Of a stretch of DNA of 64,000 nt, positions 25,735 through 34,047 are shown piece by piece (the first letter of the stretch is position 1; each line of letters begins with the position of its first letter). The translations under genes and the position numbers were made by a program. The notes beneath the pieces were generated by a model that worked only from the letters and a program-made list of their open reading frames with translations, did no database searches and had not been told where the DNA came from. The DNA comes from JAUYQR01 sp031415015 (lineage in GTDB: Bacteria > Pseudomonadota > Alphaproteobacteria > Rhodobacterales > Rhodobacteraceae), in the NCBI GenBank assembly GCA_031415015.1, contig JANOQT010000112.1, positions 1 through 64,000 on the forward strand, given 5' to 3'.

Positions 25735-26736
25735 TTACAGCACTTCGCTGACTTTTACCGTCCGCCCCTCGGCCACCGATTTCAACGCGGCTTCCGCCAA
25801 TGCCAGTGACATGAGCCCGTCATGGCCGGTGGTCGGCGTCTCGGTTCCCGCCTGAACGGCGGCGATGAAGCCCGCGATCTCATTGGCATAGGCGGCGATG
25901 TAGCGCGTCATGAAGAAGTTCAGCAGCGGGGCGTCGTGGAACCCGGACTTGTCGGCGAAGGTGATCCGGTTTTCGCCGTGGTTCTGCGCGGCCACCATGC
26001 CGGTGGACCCCAGCACCTCGATCCGCTGGTCATAGCCGTAAGCGGCGCGGCGGCTGTTGGTGATGATTGCCTGCCGCCCCGACGCGGTGCGCAGGATCAC
26101 GTTGACGCTGTCGTAATCGCCCAGCTCGCCGATCTTGGCATCGGTCAGCACCGAGGCGGCGGCCTGCACGGTTTCCACCTCTTCGCCCAGCAGCCAGCGC
26201 GCCATGTCGAAATCATGGATCGTCATGTCGCGGAAGATGCCGCCCGACCGGGTGATGTAGTCATGCAGCGGCGCGCCGGGATCACGGCTGGTGATGGTCA
26301 CCATCTCGACCTTGCCCACTTGCCCGGCATCAATCGCGGCCTTCACGGCCATGAAATCCGGGTCAAAGCGGCGGTTGAAGCCGACCATCAGCACGCCCTT
26401 TTCGGCCTTCACCACCTTCAGGCAGGCCGCCACCCGGGCCAGCGACAGATCGACCGGCTTTTCGCAGAAGATCGCCTTTCCCGCGCGCGCAAAGCGTTCG
26501 ATCAGATCGGCATGGGTGTCGGTGGGGGTGCAGATCACCACGGCGTCCACATCCTTTGACGCCTCGATGGCGTCAATCGTGCGGATGTCGCAGCCATAGG
26601 CGGCCTTTACGGCTTCGGCTGCCGCAGCGACCGGATCGGCGATGGCCACAAGCCGCGCGCCCGGCGTTCCGGCAACGGCGCGGGCATGGACCTGGCCGAT
26701 GCGACCGGCCCCGAGGATGGCAAAGTTCAGCGTCAT
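25735..26736 (-). CDS. iolG: Inositol 2-dehydrogenase-like Gfo/Idh/MocA oxidoreductase
   Basis: 333 residues. The Rossmann motif GAGRIG lies at residues 9-14, the EKPVDL motif with catalytic Lys near 96, and the HDFDMARWLLG segment with the catalytic Asp/His pair near 170. The sequence is of the IolG/MocA type, oxidising the 2-OH of myo- or scyllo-inositols with NAD+. ATG 26736 was preferred over an upstream in-frame start because the fold begins at once. Last gene of the operon running from 31312. IolG by resemblance; the true substrate could be a methylated or aminated inositol. Confidence 0.85.
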   Translation of the reverse strand: MTLNFAILGAGRIGQVHARAVAGTPGARLVAIADPVAAAAEAVKAAYGCDIRTIDAIEASKDVDAVVICTPTDTHADLIERFARAGKAIFCEKPVDLSLARVAACLKVVKAEKGVLMVGFNRRFDPDFMAVKAAIDAGQVGKVEMVTITSRDPGAPLHDYITRSGGIFRDMTIHDFDMARWLLGEEVETVQAAASVLTDAKIGELGDYDSVNVILRTASGRQAIITNSRRAAYGYDQRIEVLGSTGMVAAQNHGENRITFADKSGFHDAPLLNFFMTRYIAAYANEIAGFIAAVQAGTETPTTGHDGLMSLALAEAALKSVAEGRTVKVSEVL

Positions 26737-26746
26737 GGTGGTTTCC

Positions 26747-27514
26747 TTATTCCGGGTACGCGCCCGCGATGTTCTGGTCAAAGTCGATAATCGAGCCGGT
26801 CATTACACCGGAGCCGTCCCCCAGCAAATAGCTGGCAAGCCCCGCCACATGCGCCGGTTTCACCAGCATGCCGAAAGGCTGCCGCGCCTCGGCCTGTGCC
26901 AGCCAGCCGTCGGTGGCCCCGTGGTGCCGGCGCTGGACCTCATCTTCGCCGGGCGTGTCCATCCAGCCGCAGTTGATGCCGTTCACCCGGATGCGGTCAT
27001 GGCGCAAGGCGTTGGCGGCGTTTTTCGTGATGTTGGCCAGTGCTGCCTTGGACGCCGAATAGGGGGCGAGGAAACTTTGCCCGCAATGCACCACCATCGA
27101 CAGGATGGTAACGATGCTGGCCGGATGCCCGGACGCGCGAACCAGTTGGGCCGCCCGCTGGATGGCAAAAAAGGGCCCGCGCGTGTTGACGGCGATCATC
27201 CGGTCAAAGGCGTCCGGCGTGGTGTCAAGGATCGAGCCCCGATCCGTCGAGGCCCCGGCGATGCACAGCGCGTCAATCCGGCCCATGGCCTTGGCCGCCG
27301 CGTCGATGCAGGCCAGAACCGACGCCACATCCCCCAGATCCACCGGCAGAAAAGTAGCGCCCAGCCGTGCCGCCTCGGCCTCACCCTTGGGCACGTCGCG
27401 CGCGGCCAGCACCAGCCGGGTGCAGCCCTGATCCACCAGCGCCTCGGCGATGGCCAGACCAAGGCCCTGGGTGCCGCCAAGGATCAGCGCGTGGGTGCCG
27501 GTGTGCAAGGTCAT
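26747..27514 (-). CDS. SDR family oxidoreductase
   Basis: 255 residues with the NAD(P) motif GGTQGLGLA at about 13-21, catalytic Ser and YSASK (Tyr/Lys) near 155-160, and a GVMTGSIIDFDQNIAG C-terminus typical of classical SDRs. The usual NNAG stability motif reads CIAGA. It is encoded between the ABC ATPase (four-base overlap) and the IolG-like gene and probably acts on an intermediate of the same pathway. Confidence 0.88.
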   Translation of the reverse strand: MTLHTGTHALILGGTQGLGLAIAEALVDQGCTRLVLAARDVPKGEAEAARLGATFLPVDLGDVASVLACIDAAAKAMGRIDALCIAGASTDRGSILDTTPDAFDRMIAVNTRGPFFAIQRAAQLVRASGHPASIVTILSMVVHCGQSFLAPYSASKAALANITKNAANALRHDRIRVNGINCGWMDTPGEDEVQRRHHGATDGWLAQAEARQPFGMLVKPAHVAGLASYLLGDGSGVMTGSIIDFDQNIAGAYPE

Positions 27515-28311
27515 GCCGCGCCCTGATATTCGGCCCCGGTCTTGGCCCCGGTGATGTAGGACACGACATCCTCGCCGCTGGTATCCTGTTTCCGCAGGTT
27601 GGCGACGATGCGCCCACGTCGGAACACGACGATCCGGTCCACCAGATCGAACACCTGCCGCATGTTGTGGCTGATCAGGATCAGCGGCTCGCCCGCCTCT
27701 TTCAGGGTGCGGATGATATTTTCCACCTGCGCGGTTTCCTGCACGCCCAGCGCGGCTGTCGGTTCGTCCATGATCACGAGTTTCGACTTGAACGCCGCCG
27801 TGCGCGCAATCGCCACGCATTGCCGTTGCCCGCCGCTCATGTTGCGGATGGTGTTCATCAGGTTCGGAATTTTCACCCCGGTCTTGAGGAGTGCCGCCAG
27901 CGCGGCATCCTTCATCGCCTTCTTGTCGAGGATCGAAAACGGCCCAAGGTTGAAGCGGATCTTCTCTCGCCCCAGAAACAGGTTTGACGGCACGTCCAGA
28001 TCATCGGCCAGCGCCAGCGTCTGGAACACCGTTTCGATCCCGGCCTCGCGCGCTTCGATCGGGCTTTGGAAGATGTGCTCGATCCCATCAAAGATGATCT
28101 GGCCTTCGGTCGGCTTTTCAACACCGGTAATCTGGCGCACGAAGGTGGATTTGCCTGCCCCGTTGTCGCCCATGATCGCCACATGCTCGCCGCGTTGCAG
28201 GGCGAAATCCGCGTTCGTCAGCGCGTGGACGCCGCCATAGTGCTTGGTGAGCCCCCTGGTTTCGAGGATGGGCGTTTCGAGGATGGGCGTTTCCAGAATG
28301 ATCTCGGCCAT
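27511..28311 (-). CDS. Sugar ABC transporter ATP-binding protein (single domain)
   Basis: 266 residues. Walker A GDNGAGKST near residue 48, the signature MSGGQRQ near 154 and Walker B LVIMDEP near 173. It has one nucleotide-binding domain, like the fructose/inositol type FrcA, rather than the duplicated RbsA form, so it should act as a homodimer. The N-terminus carries an ILETP duplication encoded by a 15-bp tandem repeat (28260-28289). ATG 28311 overlaps the permease stop. Confidence 0.92.
   Translation of the reverse strand: MAEIILETPILETPILETRGLTKHYGGVHALTNADFALQRGEHVAIMGDNGAGKSTFVRQITGVEKPTEGQIIFDGIEHIFQSPIEAREAGIETVFQTLALADDLDVPSNLFLGREKIRFNLGPFSILDKKAMKDAALAALLKTGVKIPNLMNTIRNMSGGQRQCVAIARTAAFKSKLVIMDEPTAALGVQETAQVENIIRTLKEAGEPLILISHNMRQVFDLVDRIVVFRRGRIVANLRKQDTSGEDVVSYITGAKTGAEYQGAA
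28260..28304. repeat. 15-bp tandem repeat in the ABC ATPase gene
   Basis: Two perfect copies of a 15-bp unit (28260-28274, 28275-28289) plus a degenerate third encode repeated ETPIL just after the start codon. Confidence 0.8.
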
Positions 28312-29381
28312 TATCCGCGCCCCCGCTTGGTCTGACGCCACTGGTCCAGCACCACGGCTCCGACGATAATCACGCCTTTAACCATCTCCTGATAGTACGC
28401 ATCCAGCTTCAGGAACGTGAAGCCACTGATGATGACCCCAAAGATCAGCGCGCCCAGACAGGTGCCGATGATCGACCCGCGCCCGCCTTGCAGGCTTACC
28501 CCGCCGATCACCGCCATGGCGATGGCGTCGAGTTCATACATAACCCCCATGCCGGCCTGCGCGGTCAGGTTTTTCGACGACAGCACGATGGCCGCCAGCG
28601 CCGCCAGTGCACCCGCGATGGTATAGACCAGCACCTTGTGGCCGGTGACATTGATGCCCGACATCCGCGCCGCCTGTTCGTTCGACCCGATGGCGTAGCA
28701 ATGTTTGCCGTATTTCGTCTGCGTCATGATCAGGTGGAACAGGACCGCCAGCACCACGAAGATCACCACCGGCCACATCCCCTTGCCGATGGCCGCATAG
28801 CTTTCGGTCGGGAACGAGATCGGGTTGCCCTTCGACCACCACTTCGCGCAGCCCCGCGCCGCGACCATCATGCCAAGCGTGGCGATGAAAGGGGGGATCC
28901 GGGTGTAGGCGATCAGCGCGCCATTGACCAATCCCGCGAACAGCCCGCAGGCCAGCCCGATCAGCACCGGCACGATGACCGGCAGGTCCATCCACGCGTC
29001 ACCAAAGATCGCCTTGGGGTTCGGGTTGCCGTTGACGACGGCCACTTGTGCAAAGCTCATCGTCACCATCGCGGTGATGCCGACGATGGACCCGGATGAC
29101 AGGTCAATGCCGCCGGTGATGATCACCTGCGTCACACCCAGCGCGATGATGCCGACGATGGCGACCTGCAGGATGATGATCTGCAACCGCTGTTCGTTGA
29201 ACAGCGTGTCCACATTGTCGCGCGTGTTGAACAGGAAGCTGTCGCCAACGACCAGCTGGCCCAGAACTTCGAAGGCCAGGATGATCAGCACCAGCGCGGC
29301 CAGCACGTTCAGTTCCGGCGGCCGGGTGCGCTTTTTCGGATCGTAGGCCAGCCCGCCGATTCCGTGAGAGGTGTTCGCCAT
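28311..29381 (-). CDS. Sugar (inositol-type) ABC transporter permease
   Basis: 356 residues, about ten membrane segments, with the RbsC-family motifs GGIDLSSGSIVG near 90, NGALIAYTRIPPFIATLG near 152 and YAIGSNEQAARMSGINV near 233. It lets the cognate sugar cross the inner membrane, paired with the ATPase and the binding protein next to it. The long hydrophilic N-terminus (MANTSHGIGGLAYDPKKRTRP) is seen in inositol permeases of this group. Confidence 0.92.
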   Translation of the reverse strand: MANTSHGIGGLAYDPKKRTRPPELNVLAALVLIILAFEVLGQLVVGDSFLFNTRDNVDTLFNEQRLQIIILQVAIVGIIALGVTQVIITGGIDLSSGSIVGITAMVTMSFAQVAVVNGNPNPKAIFGDAWMDLPVIVPVLIGLACGLFAGLVNGALIAYTRIPPFIATLGMMVAARGCAKWWSKGNPISFPTESYAAIGKGMWPVVIFVVLAVLFHLIMTQTKYGKHCYAIGSNEQAARMSGINVTGHKVLVYTIAGALAALAAIVLSSKNLTAQAGMGVMYELDAIAMAVIGGVSLQGGRGSIIGTCLGALIFGVIISGFTFLKLDAYYQEMVKGVIIVGAVVLDQWRQTKRGRG

Positions 29382-29462
29382 GTCTCGCCCCTTCGTTTGC
29401 GCCCCACCTGAGCAGAAAGGGGCGGCACGGATGCGCCGCCCCTTCCAATATGACCCGAAGGA

Positions 29463-30404
29463 TCAGTTCTTTGCCAGATAATCGGCGATGTTCGCCGGGG
29501 TCACCAGTTCGAACGGCACGTAGACCTTCTGTTCGACGGCTTCGCCCGCCGCCAGCTTGACCGCCGCGTCCAGCGCACCGCCGCCCTGAGCCGCCGCGTT
29601 CTGGAAGACGGTGATGTCAAGTTCGCCCGCCTGCATCGAAGCCAGCGCGTCCTGTGTCGCGTCGACACCGCTGACGATCACCGAAGCCATGTCGATCCCA
29701 GCGGCCTTGATCGCCTGGATCGCGCCAAGTGCCATCTCGTCATTGTTGGCAAGCACCCCGTCAAAGGCGGTGCCGGTCGAGAGCCAGTTCGTCATCAGGC
29801 TTTGCGCCTGATCACGGCTCCAGTTGGCGGTCTGCTGGTCGATGACGTTGACCTTGACGGCGCACTCGCCGGCTTCCATCGCGTCATAGTAGTTCTGCGT
29901 GCGCTGGACAGCCGCCTGGTTCGACAGCTCGCCCTGCATGACATAGACGCTGACCTCGGCCTTGCCGGCGGCCTTCCACTGGTTGCACTGCTCGATGAAG
30001 CCCTGACGCGAAGATTCGCTTTCGTCCGACGCGACGAAGGCCTGGTTGTCTGGCAGGGTGTCGACGTTGATCGGCTGGCGGTTCACATAAACCAGCGGCA
30101 CACCGGCCGCAGCAGCGGCGTCCGACATGGCCTGCGTGGCACTGGTATCGACCGGGTTGACGATGATCGCCGTCACGCCGGATGCGATGAAGTTGTTGAT
30201 CTGGTCAAGCTGCTTGGCCACATCGTTCTGCGCGTCCTCGATCTGCACCGACAGACCGGCCGCATCGGCCTGTTCCTGAATGCCGTTGCGCAGAACGGTC
30301 AGGAAGTTGTCGTCAAACAGTGCCATCGACACGCCGATACCGTCGGCCATGGCGGTCGATGACATCAGCGCCGCAAATCCGGTGGCAATAAGGAACTTTT
30401 TCAT
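29463..30404 (-). CDS. Sugar ABC transporter substrate-binding protein (inositol-type)
   Basis: 313 residues of the periplasmic-binding-protein type I fold. A signal peptide (residues 1-21, ending SSTAMA) precedes GIGVSMALFDDNFLTVL, and the sequence has the family's INNFIASGVTAIIVNPVDTSA compressed near 70-90 and GVLANNDEMALGAIQAI near 228. ATG 30404 is followed by MKKFLIATGF. IbpA/MocB-like by context. First transport gene of the operon. Confidence 0.92.
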   Translation of the reverse strand: MKKFLIATGFAALMSSTAMADGIGVSMALFDDNFLTVLRNGIQEQADAAGLSVQIEDAQNDVAKQLDQINNFIASGVTAIIVNPVDTSATQAMSDAAAAAGVPLVYVNRQPINVDTLPDNQAFVASDESESSRQGFIEQCNQWKAAGKAEVSVYVMQGELSNQAAVQRTQNYYDAMEAGECAVKVNVIDQQTANWSRDQAQSLMTNWLSTGTAFDGVLANNDEMALGAIQAIKAAGIDMASVIVSGVDATQDALASMQAGELDITVFQNAAAQGGGALDAAVKLAAGEAVEQKVYVPFELVTPANIADYLAKN

Positions 30405-30493
30405 GGTCTCTCTCCCTTTTTTGGATGTCCGGCGCATCCGTGATTTTGCCGGAGGGGCCACACTCCCGAAGGCCCCGGTTTCATGCGCTTGGA

Positions 30494-31312
30494 TCAGGCG
30501 GCCTGTCTGGCCAGACTGTCGCGGATGAAGTCGATGGAGGCAGCGAGGTCCACCTTTGGATTGAGGCTGGCGTGAACCTGCGGCGAAAACGCCTCAAAGC
30601 TGACCGGGCCGGACCAGCCAAGGCCGTGCAGTGCGGCAAGCTGTTCGATATTGCCCAGCCGGTCGGCGCGGTCGACCAGCACCCGGTGCGCGTCGGTCAT
30701 CTGTGCAACGGCCACCGTCTGATCGGTGACGCCCGAGATGTGGACGATGCCGGTGTGTTCAGGGAAATATGCGCCGCCATGGGCAAGGGTGTGGTGGAAG
30801 GTGTCGTGCACCAGCTTGAAGCGGCCAGTGCCGCCGATGGCTTCGATCGCCTCGACCGCTTCGGCCTTGTGGCGCAGGGCGCAGACCTCGAATCCCAAGG
30901 GTTCGACCATCCCGGTCAGGCCATGGTCTTCCAGCATCGGCTTCAGCGCTTTCAGCGCCACCCGCAGGGCGGCCTGACGCTCGCCGTTGCCCATGCCAAG
31001 GTTGTCATTGCGCGGGATCAGGCTGACCGCCTCGGCCCCGGCCGCCCGCGCGATCTGCATCAGGGCCAGCGCCTCGGCGGCCTTGTCTTCGGACCAGTCA
31101 TTGAAGCGTTTCACTTCGGCCACGGCCAGCAGGCGCAACCCTTTGGCCCGCGCCAGATCACCCGCCGCTTCGGGCGTCATCCCGTCGAACAGCGCCTGCG
31201 GCAGGTCGTTGCGCACCTCGATGCCCACAAGGCCAAGGTCGGCGGCAAGATCAACCATTTGCCCATAGGAAAGCTTTGCCACAGTCATGTGGTTCAACGC
31301 GAACGAAGTCAT
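30494..31312 (-). CDS. Xylose-isomerase-like TIM-barrel protein (IolI/MocC-like)
   Basis: 272 residues. The four metal-binding positions of the family are visible: E137 (VEPLGFE), D170 (LVHDTFHH), H191 (VHISGV) and E240 (VSFEAFSP). Such enzymes isomerise or epimerise keto-sugars; in inositol and rhizopine pathways IolI, IolE and MocC are members. ATG 31312 follows GGGAGGCCAG. It is the first gene of the minus-strand operon, directly downstream of the LacI gene. Confidence 0.82.
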   Translation of the reverse strand: MTSFALNHMTVAKLSYGQMVDLAADLGLVGIEVRNDLPQALFDGMTPEAAGDLARAKGLRLLAVAEVKRFNDWSEDKAAEALALMQIARAAGAEAVSLIPRNDNLGMGNGERQAALRVALKALKPMLEDHGLTGMVEPLGFEVCALRHKAEAVEAIEAIGGTGRFKLVHDTFHHTLAHGGAYFPEHTGIVHISGVTDQTVAVAQMTDAHRVLVDRADRLGNIEQLAALHGLGWSGPVSFEAFSPQVHASLNPKVDLAASIDFIRDSLARQAA

Positions 31313-31427
31313 CGCCTGGCCTCCCAACCCTGCAATTCAGGTGGGCGGACCCTGCGGCTGTTGTGGCAACCACGTCAATCTTTCGCGCCACGTTTCCATC
31401 AGGAATGACGAAATAGCGATACGCCTT

Positions 31428-31445
31428 CTGACGAATAATCGTCAG
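31428..31445. promoter_or_regulatory. Palindromic operator candidate before the inositol-type operon
   Basis: CTGACGA (31428-31434), ATAA, TCGTCAG (31439-31445): a perfect 7-bp inverted repeat 116 bp upstream of the isomerase start and just past the lacI stop. A further TGACGAAA half-site lies at 31406-31413. Similar half-sites precede lacI. Confidence 0.6.
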
Positions 31446-31454
31446 CCTAAACTG

Positions 31455-32486
31455 TCAGACCGACTCGGGCAGATACAGGTCGGGCTGAAAGAAATGTTGC
31501 CCGGCCACCGCAGGAACGCCGTTCAGCACCGCCTCGGAGGCCAGCCGGACCAGATCGGCGCACATCCGTTCCAAGGGCGTCGAGATGACCATGGTGACGT
31601 GGCGCGAAATGAGGGCTGCGCGGCTTTCCGGCGTGATCTCGTTCACCACCAGCGCCACATCGCCCGGCAGCCGCACCTCGCGCAGTGCCGCAATCGCGCC
31701 TTCCATCCCGCCGCCTGCACAATAGATGCCGCGCAGATCGGGGTGGCGGCCCAGCAGATCCAGCGTCGCCTCATAGGTCAGCTGCCGGGTTTCCAGATTG
31801 ACCAGCGTGTCCAACACATGAAAATGCGGCGCATACTCGCGGAAATAGCTGCGAAACCCGGTCTCGCGCAGCTCATGCCCGTGCCAGCGATAGCCGCCGA
31901 CAAACACCGCGATCTTGCCGGGCTGGTGCGTTGCGGTGGCGATGATATGCGCCGCGATCCGGCCCACCTTGATGTTATTCAGCCCCAGATAGTTCTGCCG
32001 CACGCCCTGCGCAAAGTCATTCAGCAGCGCAAAACAAGGGATTTTCGCCGCGTTCAGCCGCAGCACCGCGTCTGTCACATCCGGATGGGTCACTGCCGTT
32101 GCCGCCACCACATCAACCCGGCCGGCAAGCCCGTCCATCAGCGCCGCGAAATCCGCCGGTGTCTGGGATGAGGCAAACTCAAGGACCAACGACGCGCGGA
32201 TACCTGAGGCCGAGGCAACGGCCCGCTCCAGTTCGGCCTTGAACTGCTGAAAGAACGCCTGCCGCTCCTTGTGGAGCACCACACCCAGGCGGATGCGCGG
32301 CAGTTCGACCTGCATCCGCTGCCCGATCAGCGCGGCGGCGTGATACCCCACCGTGCGCGCCGCATCATAGACCCGGCGGGCGGTGTCTTCGCGCACCTTT
32401 TCGCGCGCGTTCAGTACCCGGTCCACGGTCGCGGTGGACAGCCCCGCCTCGCGGGCGACATCGTGAATGGTCGGTCGGTTGGCCAT
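31455..32486 (-). CDS. LacI family transcriptional regulator
   Basis: 343 residues: N-terminal helix-turn-helix and hinge (PTIHDVAREAGLSTATVDRVLN at about 5-26) and a periplasmic-binding-protein-like effector domain. It probably represses both the downstream transport/catabolic operon and the divergent desaturase-Rieske operon, and responds to the imported sugar or a metabolite. ATG 32486 gives the canonical short start MANRPTIHDV; six or seven extra residues are possible. Confidence 0.93.
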   Translation of the reverse strand: MANRPTIHDVAREAGLSTATVDRVLNAREKVREDTARRVYDAARTVGYHAAALIGQRMQVELPRIRLGVVLHKERQAFFQQFKAELERAVASASGIRASLVLEFASSQTPADFAALMDGLAGRVDVVAATAVTHPDVTDAVLRLNAAKIPCFALLNDFAQGVRQNYLGLNNIKVGRIAAHIIATATHQPGKIAVFVGGYRWHGHELRETGFRSYFREYAPHFHVLDTLVNLETRQLTYEATLDLLGRHPDLRGIYCAGGGMEGAIAALREVRLPGDVALVVNEITPESRAALISRHVTMVISTPLERMCADLVRLASEAVLNGVPAVAGQHFFQPDLYLPESV

Positions 32487-32493
32487 CTGCATC

Positions 32494-32543
32494 CTGACGA
32501 AAAGCAATCATTTCTTTGCCGAGAATGATGTAGTCTGACGAAA
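32494..32543. promoter_or_regulatory. Direct-repeat operator candidates between lacI and the desaturase gene
   Basis: CTGACGAAA occurs at 32494-32502 and 32535-32543, 41 bp apart, each followed closely by GCAATCA. Between them ATCATT/AATGAT forms an imperfect palindrome. The half-site equals that of the palindrome at 31428-31445, so the LacI protein may bind both places. Confidence 0.5.
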
Positions 32544-32648
32544 GTTGCAATCACTGCTATTGGTAAATGCCGGCAACCCGGACTATCGACGGGTACGGCG
32601 ACCGGTCCCGCACGCCAAGGGCGGGCATCGCACCAAAGGGAGGATGCC

Positions 32649-33725
32649 ATGGGTAAACGCGATTACAGCCTGCTTGGCCCCGACGCCAGACGCGCGGTGG
32701 AAACCGGGCTGGCGGCGGCGGAGTGGTACCACACCGACGTGCCACGCAAGGACATGAAGGCGCTGATGCAACGGACGGATGGCCCCGCGATCCGCGACAC
32801 CCTCATCCTGTATGGCTGCATGATCGTCTTCGCAGGCATTGGCATTGCCCTTTGGCCCAGCCTGTGGTCCGCGCCGGTCTGGCTGGCTTACGGCGTGCTG
32901 TACGGCAGTGCGTCGGATTCGCGTTGGCATGAGTGCGGCCACGGCACAGCCTTCAAGACGCCGTGGATGAACAACGTGGTCTATCAGATTGCGTCGTTCA
33001 TGATCATGCGCAATTCGGCCACTTGGCGATGGAGCCATGCGCGCCATCATACCGACACCGTCATCGTCGGCCGCGACCCGGAAATTGCAGTGATGCGCCC
33101 GCCGGAACTGGCCAAGGTGATCCTGAACTTTTTCGGCGTGATCGACGTGATCCGGTTCTTTCCGACCCTGATCCAGAATGCCCTGTCCGGCCCGACCGCC
33201 GCGGAGCGGACCTTCGTGCCGCAAAGCAAATGGGCTCGGGTACAACGCGTCGCCATCGTCCACACCGCAATTTATGCGGTCACTCTGGCGCTGGCGGTCT
33301 GGATGGGATCGATCCTGCCGTTCATGGTGATCGGGCTGCCGCGGATGTATGGGGCCTGGCACCACGTCATGACCGGGCTGTTGCAGCATGGCGGGCTGGC
33401 TGACAACGTCACCGACCACCGGTTGAACAGCCGGACCGTGCTGATGAACCCGGTCAGCCGGTTCATCTACTGGAACATGAATTACCATGTTGAGCATCAC
33501 ATGTTCCCGATGGTGCCCTATCACCGCCTGCCCGGCCTGCACGCGCGGATCGCGCATGATTTGCCCGCGCCGACCCCGTCCATCGCTGCCGGGTTTGCCG
33601 AGATGTGGCCCGCGTTCCGGCGGCAACTGCGCAACGAAGACCATTTCCTGCAACGCGATCTGCCAGCCACCGCGCGGCCCTACCGCGAAGAATTCCACGC
33701 CGCCGCCCTTGGCGCAGCCGAATGA
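32649..33725 (+). CDS. Membrane fatty-acid-desaturase-family diiron enzyme (MocD-like)
   Basis: 358 residues with the three His clusters of membrane diiron desaturases/hydroxylases: HECGH at 94-98, HARHH at 130-134 and HVEHH at 280-284, and about four membrane segments. Paired with the next gene's Rieske ferredoxin, it should use O2 and reduced ferredoxin for hydroxylation or O-demethylation. In rhizobia an oxygenase (mocD) and ferredoxin (mocE) act in rhizopine catabolism. ATG 32649 follows GGGAGG. Substrate unproven. Confidence 0.85.
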   Translation: MGKRDYSLLGPDARRAVETGLAAAEWYHTDVPRKDMKALMQRTDGPAIRDTLILYGCMIVFAGIGIALWPSLWSAPVWLAYGVLYGSASDSRWHECGHGTAFKTPWMNNVVYQIASFMIMRNSATWRWSHARHHTDTVIVGRDPEIAVMRPPELAKVILNFFGVIDVIRFFPTLIQNALSGPTAAERTFVPQSKWARVQRVAIVHTAIYAVTLALAVWMGSILPFMVIGLPRMYGAWHHVMTGLLQHGGLADNVTDHRLNSRTVLMNPVSRFIYWNMNYHVEHHMFPMVPYHRLPGLHARIAHDLPAPTPSIAAGFAEMWPAFRRQLRNEDHFLQRDLPATARPYREEFHAAALGAAE

Positions 33726-33732
33726 GGATATG

Positions 33733-34047
33733 ATGACCCAATGGATCGACGCCTGCGCCACGGATGACATCGACGCTGAGGATCTGATCCGTTTCGATCA
33801 CGGCAGCCAGACCTTCGCCATCTACCATTCCCCGGAAGGCGATTTCTTTGCCACTGCCGGGCGCTGCACCCATGAAGAGGTGCATCTGTGCGACGGGCTG
33901 GTGATGGGTCACCTGATCGAATGCCCCAAGCACAACGGCCAGTTTGATTACCGGACCGGCGAGGCGATGCGCGCGCCGGTCTGCGTCAACCTGAAGACCT
34001 ATCCGGTCAAGGTCGAAGGCGGCCGCGTCTTTATCGAGGTGGCGTGA
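33733..34047 (+). CDS. MocE-type Rieske [2Fe-2S] ferredoxin
   Basis: 104 residues with the Rieske ligands C45-T-H47 and C64-P-K-H67. It is the likely electron donor to the preceding desaturase-like enzyme, from which it is separated by 7 bp. ATG 33733 was preferred over the adjacent ATG 33730 because of its spacing to AGGA. No ferredoxin reductase gene (mocF-like) lies in the window, so reducing power must come from elsewhere. Stop overlaps the next start. Confidence 0.9.
   Translation: MTQWIDACATDDIDAEDLIRFDHGSQTFAIYHSPEGDFFATAGRCTHEEVHLCDGLVMGHLIECPKHNGQFDYRTGEAMRAPVCVNLKTYPVKVEGGRVFIEVA

Noticed and set aside
25735..31312. Complete iol myo-inositol catabolic operon
   Set aside because: iolB, iolC, iolD and iolE are not present in the window, so only uptake and first oxidation/isomerisation steps can be supported.
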